Source: Corbicula japonica (lineage: Eukaryota > Mollusca > Bivalvia > Venerida > Cyrenidae). Taken from it: a DNA stretch of 64,000 bases. Numbering within the stretch: the first letter of the stretch is position 1; the number at the start of each line of letters is the position of its first letter. The DNA lies in assembly GCA_038501625.1 (NCBI GenBank), contig JAZAYU010000019.1, positions 2,316,501 to 2,380,500 on the forward strand. The letters run 5' to 3'. The notes under the pieces are model-generated. The model did not search any database. It was not told the origin of the DNA and saw only the letters and a list, made by a program, of their open reading frames with translations. Positions 22,601 to 34,600 of this stretch are shown piece by piece. Made by a program: the position numbers and the translations under genes.

Positions 22601-25600
22601 TTATTCCAGTCATTAGTGACTAATGGATACTTTAGCTTCAGTTGTGATAATCTCTTGCTTTATGTTTATACTATGTTGTTTATTCATTTAGTTTCTGTAT
22701 GAAGAATAAGAATATAATATTTGCCAATTATCTTAGAAGTATTGGTTAAATCTTGTAAGAGTACTTATTTTCATATTTCACTAAACATAAATCTATTGAA
22801 CTTTATACTTGATATATAAATGATGCTTTAATTGTTAAATAATGTAATAATATATTGTTAAAATAATAAAAATGTACTTATGGGTGGATTTGGCAACAGT
22901 AGGGGTGTTGGCAGCCGTTTACCTTTGGACTTATTGGTCAGTGAAAAACCTGATTTGGTCAGTGAAAAGTCAGGGAAAAGTCAGGGAATTTTTTTCATCC
23001 TTGGTGCTGGCAACCCTGAAGGTAATAATTCTGTTCATTAACCCTTCACTGCACATTTTATTGCATGTTGGACCAGTGTTTATCCAGATCAGCCAACGCA
23101 TCCTTGCTGGATCTGCACTGTTTTCTCATGCTTAAAAGCATTTATATGGAGGAAAGGGTTAAGTCTGAGTAACCAAGGTAATCATTCTGTTCAGTAAGTC
23201 TGAGTAACCAGGGTAATCATTCTGTTCAGTAAGTCTGAGTAACCAAGGTAATCATTCTGTTCAGTAAGTCTGAGTTACCAAGGTAATCATTCTGTTCATC
23301 AAGTCTGAGTAACCAAGGTAATCATTCTGTTCAGTAAGTCAGAGTAACCAAGGTAATCATTCTGTTCAGTAAGTCTGAGTAACCAAGGTAATCATTCTGT
23401 TCATCAAGTCTGTGTAGCCAAGGTAATCATTCTGTTCAGTAAGTCTGAGTAACCAAGGTAATCATTCTGTTCAGTAAGTCTGAGTAACCAAGGTAATCAT
23501 TCTGTTCATCAAGTCTGAGTTAATCATTCTCTTCAGCATACCTCAAGGTGACAAGTTTAATATTCTTTTTGATAACATGATAGTCAGACCTCTGTATAAC
23601 CAAGGTAATCATTGGTGATTGCGTGATCCGTGTCCGTGGCTGTGTCCGCGTCTGTGTCCGCGATTTTTCACTCACCAAAGATATTGTTGGGTATATTCCA
23701 TACCTCCGTATTTGTGGAACAGACACTGAGGTATGGAATATACCCAACGATATCTTTGGAGAGTGAAAAATCGCGGACACAGATCATGGATCACGCATCA
23801 CGGAACCATGGAATACCGGCCTAAGGCCCCAAGACTTTCATTCTGGTCACCTTACAGACACTGTTTCACTGCTGGACCCCCTTTTACTTTTTATGAAAAA
23901 ATGTATGGCGAAAAAATGCCTATAACAGATTCTATTTCTGACCAAGAAACAAACTGTTTAGATCCAGATCTGACTGCATGGATGTACAGGATATGTCATT
24001 GATGCATGTGAACTTGGATATAGTTTAAAAAAATTCACTTTATTGCAAATTCATTTTATTATTAGAGAAGAAATCTTTTGGTTTGGTAAAATGCCACTTT
24101 CGTTGGTTCTTGAATTCTTGGGTTTGAATTTATAAAATCACAGTGTTGTCTACGAATCTATATTTTGTGTAGCGTTTAAATTGGTGGAATCCCAGGCGAA
24201 ATGCTTTCCGTGGTCAACCATGGTCTGCATGGTTTTTGATGGTCGAACATGAACTATCATGGTTGACCATCAAATACCATCAAAAACCGTGGTATGAACC
24301 ATGGTGTACCATGGTCAGACCATGGTACACCATGGTCAAAGCTTGAAGATCATTTTGACCATGGTACACCATGGTCAGAACTGCTTTCTGACCATGGTCT
24401 ACCATGGTCACTATTGCAGACCATGGTCTACCATGGTAAAAATAGTTGACCATGGTATACCATGGTCAGCTATTCATCCAAAGGGTTACTGTATTCTATA
24501 ATTGTCACAAATATAACAATGAATTCAGTGTTTTTCTGCACTAAGTGTATAAAAACAAGAAAATCTGCCCATGGTTGCATTATATTTGATAGATCAAGTT
24601 CATTTAAGCTAATGTGGTACAGTGTATTGGTCCCACAGACACTATCCTCTGAAATAATTTTGTTGACATTTTAACCACAATTCTGTAAGGGTCAATTATA
24701 TTTTAGTAGATTTTTAGGGGAACAACCAAGAATCATCCCAGTAAAATCATTTTAAATTGGACCTCTGGTTTTGGGGAAGATGTCTTCTGAAGAACTTTAT
24801 CTTTACAACAAAGGACTGTGTATGAGTCTACTGATGCTTGGAATCACAATATGTTGTTGTTTTATACAAACCTAAATACACTGACAATTAAAGATAAAAT
24901 TATTTATCAGTTACTGCAGTAAAAGAAGAATATAATATGAACATCTTATGTCTAATTTTTTAGAAAAGTTGTTATTATCCCTAATGTGATTGAGGTTTTA
25001 TACAAGAATTCCAGGATACTGGGATTCCAGGATACTTCAAATTATAAGTTGCAGGATACTGTAATTTATGGTTATAGACCACTAAATATTGGTGATCAGG
25101 CCTCTAAATAATTTTGTGCAGGGAATTTGCGGACTAGTTACAGGAAGTCGAGCCTGATTGGTAGAAAATGAAAATAAATATTTTTAAAAGAAAATTATTT
25201 TGAGAAAATATAATGATTTTGTAGTAATTTGAATACAAATAATATGAAATTGATAATGAAAAAAAAAGTGAAATTCAACTTTAAAAATAGCTATCATTTT
25301 TGACAGAATGTAAACAAAAGTTCCGCAGAGACTGGGGTGATACACTTCTGGCTAAAATGCCGAAAAAGTTTATCGGTCATGCTATGGTGGAATTGGTATT
25401 TTATGGTGTGTCTAGGTTGGTTCTCTTGAGAATTGTATGATTTTAAGGGCTTGACCAAATAGTAAATTCAGAAATTGATGAAAGGTTATAATGGAAGTCT
25501 ATGGAAATTGAATTAGTAGTCTATAACCTAAATATGAAAGTGAAAGTAAATGGACCATCTTCACAAGGCGCCATATTTAAAATAGAATTTTTTAAAATTG

Positions 25601-28600
25601 TATTTGCTGTCAGTCTGGGGACCAAAGTGGAGATTTTCTGCACAAGCAGATAGGTAAACAACTGAAATATGTCTTGATTGGATCATTTGATCTGACAGAA
25701 TACTGAAATAGGCACATTTTGCTTATTTATAAATTGAGAGGTGGGGGTGCAATACAGAGAGGGACTTCTTTTTTTATTCTTTCTCATTATGAGCCTGCAT
25801 GTGGCATATTTGTGTGAGAAAATATGTCGCGTATGAACATTTGTTCCTAATTTACGCGTAAAAGGGGACAGTTTTGGCTCAATTTTAGTTGTCGGCTTTA
25901 TTGTAACAATTAGAAGTTAGTAAAGATGAAGGAAATTTTGGCCAATATGACCTTATAATATGCAAATTTGTAAGTAGCTAATTTCACTTTAGCCATAATA
26001 GTCAGCTTTATTTGAAAAAATATATCTTTAGTGTGTATCAAAATGCATTTAAATCAGTAAATTGCTGTTTTTGAGTTAACTTAGGGGCCTTGCGGAACCC
26101 ACAGCTCTGTTTTAGATTTATGAATGACACAAATGTTGAATTAAAATGTGAGTCTGTATGTCTGGAAGTGTCTAAACAAGTCTCATATTTGGTCATTGTT
26201 GTAATAAATCATCATTTAAACAAAATCTGATGTATAATTTATCAAAAAGTTGTAAATTTTACAGATAATATGTAAAATATAGCAATTGTGGGTAAAGGAG
26301 TTATCTCCCTTTGATTGAGAATTGTAAGTTATGTATATTCAGACAACTTCCAGAGCCCTACTGACTATCTGACACATAAAATCACCAGAGATTTAAGCTT
26401 TTCTGTGGTATTTCTAGACATAATTGTCATTTAGAAAGGATTTAAAGCAGTATTGGATAGAGTTGAGGGGTTTGAGACCAGCACTACTCAAATAAAGCTC
26501 ATTAATGCAGAATTTTCCATACTCAGATGTAACCATAGGCAAATGGGTGTATCTGCCATAGGAATTTTTGCATATTTTTACTATTTGTACATATTCCATG
26601 CAAAATTATCAGCTTTTTTGTAATTTGGTGTCATAAGTTAGTCACATTATGGTTCTAAATTTGCCTAGTAGCTCCATTTTGGCCTCTATTTGGTTAAGTA
26701 TAGCCTCCTATTTAAGGCATGGCTTTTAGTCATAGTTGCAGAAGCACACATTTATAGCTTTTAATCATATATAAATTTGATTTATTGAGGTTTTGAAGTT
26801 ATATTCAGTTTCATATTCATAAAGGCAGTCTTACAATAGCTCAAAAATGGTGATAAATGTTAAAATTTTCAATTTTTTGTGTAGGGGGTGGGGTAAAACA
26901 AATTGCTGTTTAAAAAAGAAAAATAAGGCCAAGCCAAAAAATATTAGTGCAACTTGTGATACACATGTTAAGATCTTATGTGTGCAAGTTTTAAGACATC
27001 TGTGGGAAAACTAAAATTTTTGTGAATTTTTAGGTACCATTTCTCACTACTAAAATCTATAGTACTTAAATTGCATGGAAATGAGCAGTGAGTGCTTGTA
27101 TAAGAATTAAGCCTTTGGGCTGAATTGGGGAGAATGACAGACAACAAAGGTATTTTTGTGTTCAGAATAGTTTGTTTATTTGGATAATATAGAAAATAGT
27201 CAAAACAAAAAGTCAAACATGCATGTTTTAGGTTATAGACCACTAAATATTGGTGATCAGGCCTCTAAATAATTTTGTGCAGGGAATTTGCGGACTAGTT
27301 ACAGAAAGTCAAGCCTGATTGGTAGAAAATGAAAATAAATATTTTTAAAAGAAAATTATTTTGAGAAAATATAATGATTTTGTAGTAATTTGAATACAAA
27401 TAATATGAAATTGATAATGAAAAAAAAAGTGAAATTCAACTTTAAAAATAGCTATCATTTTTGACAGAATGTAAACAAAAGTTCCGCAGAGACTGGGGTG
27501 ATACACTTCTGGCTAAAATGCCGAAAAAGTTTATCGGTCATGCTATGGTGGAATTGGTATTTTATGGTGTGTCTAGGTTGGTTCTCTTGAGAATTGTATG
27601 ATTTTAAGGGCTTGACCAAATAGTAAATTCAGAAATTGATGAAAGGTTATAATGGAAGTCTATGGAAATTGAATTAGTAGTCTATAACCTTATGAGTCAC
27701 TGACCTGAAAAAAGCGCAAAAGGACTATTCAAACAAATAACAACAAATGATGCTGCAGTCATTCACTGAACAAGAAGAAAACATTTGATATCTCACAGGA
27801 GAAGAAAATCCATATGTGATAAGGAACAATGCATCAGGTAGGTTGTTTATCTTCTTTATCAGCCATTTACAAGACCCAAATGATTCATCTCTGCTTTGTG
27901 GAAAATTTACCATACACACTGACATTGTTAGAATAATCTGGGTTATAAATACTTATAACCCAGGAATAATGCAAATTGTGTTTTGTTTATGTGTTATTTT
28001 GAAATAGGTTTTCAAGACTCCACTAGCAGTTCAAAATCTGGGTCTGTTAATCACCACTTGTTCTAACTTTGTAATGGGTGTAGAATACATGAAACATTAA
28101 ATTTTGATATTTAGTATTGATGGCTAGATATAGAAATGCATTATAAATTTGTTTTCCCAATGAATTACTAATATCATACAAGCTATAGATGAGATCAGAA
28201 CCGATCCAGAACACATAACTGATCCAGAACTGCCTAACTATTCCTACAAAATTTGGTTATAAATCTTCAACATAAATATTTAACTTAAGTAAAGTTTCTC
28301 TTGATATATGAAAAATGATTTATTGCAGATATGTTAAAATCAATAGTGTTTATCATTCATATGATAAATTTCATTTATAAAAAGTACATTGTTGTTTTAG
28401 GCCAACATTTTTTTATCTTTTGTTTTACGGGAATTTTTTCAAAAAAATTGAGTCGGGGGGCCAAAATAAAAATAAAAATAAAATCCACTTTTTTGTCGAG
28501 TCGACCAAAATAATAAAAATAAAATTGAAAATCCGTCAGCATATTTTTATTTTTCGAAAAACTTATTTTTGAAAAAATTGTTAGCTACGATCACAAATAT

Positions 28601-31600
28601 CAATGACAACAGTTCAGTAAGTATAATCATCCATTGTTTAAGTGTGCATTTTATATCATATTTCAAAGAATAAATCCAAAAGGATATATAATATGTTGTT
28701 TTTTTTTCCGTTCAAAATATTGAAATGTTTGTCCATGTTTTGTTTATCTTCTGGCGATGTTTGATATGACTTAACCAAGTGTTTTAGATCTAGATTTGGC
28801 TCAGCATGACCTAGATGAAAGATTTTCAAGACAAACATTACGACAGTTTTCTCAGAAGTATAATCTTATAAGTGATCTCTTAAATCTTCACAAGTTTATT
28901 CAAGATTACCCCAGGTGACCTAGTGTCTGATATCACTGGGCCTATATTCAAATGTTCATGTCATTTTTTTCATAAATTATGATAGTTGTTCAAATATATT
29001 GCTTATAGTGTTCATTAAGCTTTTTGTTAGATTTGACCAGGTGACAGATTCCATTTTGGCAAAAATATCTTCGACATAAATGTTTAAAGTGGATCAACTC
29101 CTTTTTTTATCAAACTTATGAAAAATATTCGAGAAAAGTGGTAGAATGATAATTTTATAATATTATGATATTAAATTTTGTTGATTTTCCAAAATTGATA
29201 CATAAAAAGGTTGATGCTTTTTGTTGTATCAGATTTGTATTGTATTTTTATACCAATTATTCATTTTAAGTAATTTTTACCCAAATTGTTGGACGACATA
29301 GAATGACACATTTGTGCAATGTTGGTCTTTGTCGCCAGTTTAAAGACAATATTTTAAAGAAAGGCATGTAAATAAACAATAAACAACAGACAGCTGTCAA
29401 TTTCTACTAACTGATAAAAAACTACATTTTTTCTATTGACCGTGTGAAAATATCGTCGTCCAGTGCGATGGCCTGGAATCCCGACACTACGGAATCAATG
29501 CAACTATTTTGGATAAAAAAATCTTACCTTATAATTTCGATGTCATTATTAATGATGATTTGTGATTAATTCACATAGTATTGCGAATAAATCAAAGCAA
29601 AACACACTTCGAGTGTAAATTAATTCAGCTTGTCGAATTCTCATTTGGTACGAAGAATAATGAGTACGTGTTTTAATCCATCGCGTTATGCAAATTCCAG
29701 ACAGATAATCCAGTGCAAAGACGAAAAGAACATTGCTCTATCGGTTCACATTTTACCTCTTTCTTAAATCGGCATTAACCTTTGAACATGTTTTAAATAT
29801 AAATGAAAAAAAAAAACATCGTTTCTATCGGACAATTTTGGTTTTATTAGCTCCATGTCCGCGAGCCTTGACGTCACGTCGTGAAAGGTGATTAATCCAA
29901 TCAGATTCGCCGGCTGTTGACTGGTACTTGTTTTACATTTCTGTTTGGAAGATATACCGGAAAATATCGAAAACCAGTCGCAAATTGTTTCTGACAGATC
30001 GCGGAAAATTTTATTTTGCCAGGATGGGAATTCATCAAGTCGGCGGAACGAAGAAAAATAAAAGAAAATGTTCCTTCTTTTATTTTTATTTCATTTCACC
30101 AGAAATTAGGGTCGGCGCTCCCGTAAAACAAAAAATAAAAAAATGTTGGCCTTATAAATATAATTGCAGTGCAAGATGTAGTCCAAAACCAAAGTACAAT
30201 ATGGGCTGTACCAGAAGATGCTAGATACTACTGACTTAAACCAGGATGGCCAAACTGTATGATGTAGAAAGAAGAAATACAACCAAATTTATAATTGTGA
30301 GTATAACCACAGGAATTTACTTTATAATTATTAGTGTTCAATTTTTAATCAACTTCAAATATTCACTGTGTCAAGTTGAAAATGAAAAATGAATTATGCC
30401 AAACTGAGAACAGTCTAATACCAGTACTTATGTAAGACTGGTACATGTATGACTATGAGCAAAGCTGACTTGGCTGTTTCTGTTGTCCTGCACATATTCT
30501 GTTGTTAAGTAGATCTATAAATTGATTGCAAATGATACTTATAGATAAGTTCGAAATATCAATGTGCATTTCATATGTAAAATTACTAAAAATAATGCTG
30601 TATATTTTCAGTAATTCTAGTATCTCGAAACACCAGTAAATGAATGGCATCAAGATGTTTATCTGCATATAATGATGGATGCTCGGACTGTGACTACATA
30701 AACTAATTTTTTTACCATACTAACTTCAAAAACTGGAAGGAGAAAAAGGCACAGATTACTGCATTGGAAACGAAAGGATGTGTCAATCCCAACTCAAGAC
30801 CAGGAAAAAATTGACAGAAAGTCAACATATCTGCATATTAAACTGCTACAACTAGGACCAGTTATTAAACAGAAAGCAAACATTATCAGCATTTTAAACT
30901 GCTGCAAAAAACAATATATATTGAAGACCAGTGTCTTGTTTGAATTTATTTAATATTAAATTGAAGAATTAGTATTTTTGGAAGAAAAGTTAAATGGAAG
31001 AAACATTCAGTAGATCTAATCACAAAACTGGTGACATACTAAGTACAATGTAAAAGCTATTACAAAACTGGTAACATAACTAAGTACAATGTAAATTTTA
31101 TGCATTTTAATTTATAAGCTGACATTATTTCTGCATTATACTTTTGAATGATTATGAGGGTGGAATTTTGTTTTTTCAACATAACTTAAGTATTTTTTAA
31201 ATTATATAATATATGTTATACATTTAATTATTTTGTACCTATCTAATGTACTGGTTGGCAGCACAAGTGTTGAATTGAATGCTACTCTTGTTAACTGTTA
31301 AAAATGTTATTTGTTTGTTAAATTTAATCCTTCTGTGTGAGATTTTGTTTTATTTCAATAAATTTATTTAATTTTTCAATATATTATTTATATATTTTTA
31401 CCATTGTAAACTTGTTACTTGTAGAATACAGGATTTCACCTTATAAGAATTTAATAGGGTAATTGAATTCATGTTTTGTCTGTCATGAAATAATTCCTTT
31501 CTGCGGGTGTCAACATACATGTATATTTTTGCAGGAACTATGTAAGATCATGGTGTACTGTGATTGTTGTCAAGAAACCAGTGTCATGCACTATCATTGT

Positions 31601-34600
31601 TTATCATGAACTACCATAGTTTATTATGACTTATTGTGATTGAACATGAATGTTCAAATTTCACTACCAATTTCTGACCATGGTCTTTTTAACAAAACAT
31701 GGTAGACCATGAAGTACCATGGACTAACATGGACTACCATGGTCTAAAACCGTGGTGCCATTTAACAAAACATGGTAGTCCATGGTCTTGGGACCATGAA
31801 GTACCATGGACTAACATGGTCTACCATGGTCCAAGACCATGGTTAACCATGGTCTGACACCATGGTCTACCATGGTCTACAATGATCCAAGACCATGGTC
31901 TAAAACCGTGGTGCCATTTAACAAAACATGTTAGTTCATGGTCCCAGGACCATGAACTACCATGGACTACCATGGTAGTTCATGGTGTCTGACCATCAAT
32001 TTCGCCTGATTGATTCACCCACAAAATCCAAATAACTAGTACCCCCACAAATATATGTGATATCACTGTAATTGCATAATATTATAAATGATGAGGTATT
32101 GTATTTCATCATTCAGGGAGTGACATCACAAACAAAAGAAATGTGATATCATTATTTATTCTTTAAACCAATTGAGTCGGTGAAGTTGTACATTTAAGAG
32201 ATAAAGTAAACATGGTCAGTATGGTATTGATGACATTGTGGTATTATGATAAGTTTGCCCTTAAGATAAAGTACAAAATGTTTGGATAAGTAAGCAGTCA
32301 CATGATGCCCTGTTTTATGTATATTAAAGAACGGTCCTATAGCAGATTTTGACCAATTTAATATTTTGTCCAATGAGCAATGCTCATAAAAGATACTTAC
32401 AAAACTATAAGTTTGTAAAATCTCTTTGCTGATTGACCATATTTAATAATTATGTGATAATCAGACTTAAATAAACAGAAAAGTTACAAATAATAACACT
32501 TAAATTATAACTTAAAGCTTAATAACTGGGACTTTAATAACACTTGAATTAAAACTTAAATATTTATAATTGTTTGGTTACCTGGACTACACAAATTTTA
32601 GATATTATTGCTGGAGGGTTCTGTGGTTATGCTGAATGGGGTATCTCTGTAGTTTAACAGTCCATGCTGATTACTCATGCATTTTAACAAGAAAACTCTT
32701 CCCAATCTGTTACCTGTTAAGGTAAAGTTACAAAATGAAAGTAGATATGTTTAACTGATGTACATGTAGTGTGGGTATCAGTCGGCCATTGACAGTGTGT
32801 AGGATAATCGGTTAATTTAAATCAGTTTGGACAGTAGGATTTAAGGTGGCTGATTTATTATGTATGAAGTGAATTATCAATCTATATAATATGTGATATG
32901 CAGGAGTAAAGTATATCCATTTAAATAGCTACAGGAACCTGAATTTCTTTCAAAAAACATCCCAATACCACATAATATTATATGACATTTGACCCTATAT
33001 GCCTAGTATTTAAAAAATCACCAGGTGTTTTTTTATGAAGGCATATAGTCAGATGTCATAAATGTGGTACTGAGATGGTTTTTTTTGTTGTTTTTTTTTA
33101 AATCTCAAGTTGTTTAAAAAGTGTTTGAAAAGAAAAGAAAAGCTATGTAGCAGATTTGTGAACACAGTTTTGTAAACAGAATATTTCAGCTAGAGACATA
33201 CAAAAATGAGTGTTTCCAAATTATTCTCTGCTGTTAAGAAGGGTCTAGCAAGGTAATAACAGTTAATTATTCAGCAGTATTTACCTAAAGGTTCAATTAA
33301 TCTTTTAAAACATTAAAGGTGCTTATTCTTAGTTCAGGGAGGAATACTTCAATGCCTCAGTTGTGGTTAATATTAATTATATCACTCTATAATGCCTTGA
33401 AATGACTGAAAACGAGCTAATTTCAGCTAGATTTTAGACTTAACCAGTACATTGTAGGATCTGTAGTGAGCCAATTTTACTGTGTTTGTAACATTTTAAA
33501 CATGTTTTTCATTTTCTTTTTACTTTTTCATGTTAATATAATTTTTAAACTTACCTGAGCAACAACTCAAGCATTCAGGGGGTCACTTTTTGTAACCCAA
33601 CCCCTCTCTGACAAAAACTATTAACCTGGCCTTTAAGCCAAACTGGTAGCCAGGAGACGTGTATTGCATAGCAATACACCATTTGTTTGTGTTGATTGTT
33701 TTTATCAAGAATTATTTTGAGATAATGATGATAAAATAATCCACTTACTTGAATTTCAGAGGTGGTTTTGGAAACCAAAGAATTGTGGGTAGAAATGTCC
33801 ATCCTTTGGAGCAAGTTCGTATAACAGGTAATTTTAGTATTGTAATTCTCATATTATGCACTCGGGTACATTGCAAAATGTGAGTGGTGCACATCAGTTA
33901 GATACAAAAAGATTGTATAAAGTAAATTGATCATTCAACAGATCACTTGAACACATGAATTTAAAAAAATGTAGAAGTTATTATGAAGATGTTCAACATT
34001 GTGCAAAAATGTTTTGTAGGGCTAACAGTCTGATAAAAAGACTTGGAATTACCAGAGAAGATCCAGATTAGCTGGCACATCTTTGCTGTCTGATCTAGAT
34101 CTAAACTGTTCACTTTTAGATTTTATGTGTAATTTCTGACCAAGAATGAACAGTGTAGATCAAGATCAGATGGCACAGAATGTACAAGCTGATCTAGATC
34201 AACACAGGTTGCCCGTGTGATGAAAGTCTTAACAATAAAGTTAATGAATTTTATAAGTTCCTCTTAAGGTTAATTATAACTCTTTCTGTGACATAAGTTG
34301 TACCCATTTAGTAAAAGGTTATGGTTTTATGCAGGTAAAATGACTGTGTTTAGCTCTTTTTGCTTAACCCTTAACGCCATATACCGTATATTCCCTATTA
34401 AACGCCCCTCCCCTAATAAACGCCCCCCCAGTCTTTTTTCAAAAGTAAACAAGTGACTTACAATGACATGACAATCTTTAATCTCTCAGCATTAATCCAA
34501 ATGAATACATTTCATCATTTTGGTGCGAAAAATTTCATTTCAGGTTAAGTTTTTTAAAAATAAGTTATAGGAAAATGACAAAATTGTTTCCTACGGTTAT

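Larger units (their letters stand above)
18508..23018. mobile_element. 4.5-kb TIR element (hAT-like, 5-bp TSD) with nested insertions
   Basis: Begins CAGGGTTGCCAG and ends CTGGCAACCCTG; both sides carry the direct repeat AAGGT. Its subterminal regions share the word GTCAGGGAA/GTCAGTGAAAA. It interrupts the minisatellite exactly, so its limits are certain. Nested inside are a tRNA-Val-like piece, a TIR MITE (19371-19626) and a Helentron-like element (20376-22184). No transposase ORF is visible. Confidence 0.85.
24193..32008. mobile_element. Possible 7.8-kb element with CAGGCGAAAT ends and CCATGG clusters
   Basis: CAGGCGAAAT (24193-24202) and ATTTCGCCTG (31999-32008) form 10-bp inverted ends. 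Just inside each lies a cluster of palindromic ACCATGGT words (24210-24470 and 31550-31985). Subterminal palindrome clusters are seen in several DNA transposon superfamilies. No clear target duplication and no transposase were found, so the limits are tentative. Confidence 0.45.

Noticed and set aside
17800..23535. CRISPR-like array of 35-bp repeats
   Set aside because: There are no spacers, the units are contiguous and the sequence is eukaryotic; it is a minisatellite.
25070..27689. LTR retrotransposon
   Set aside because: The repeats lack TG...CA ends, no primer-binding site or polypurine tract was seen, and there is no gag or pol sequence.
27740..27838. Further alternative first exon ending at ATGCATCAG|GTAGGT
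   Set aside because: In the frame needed to join exon 33760 there is no ATG after the preceding stop, so it cannot start the protein.
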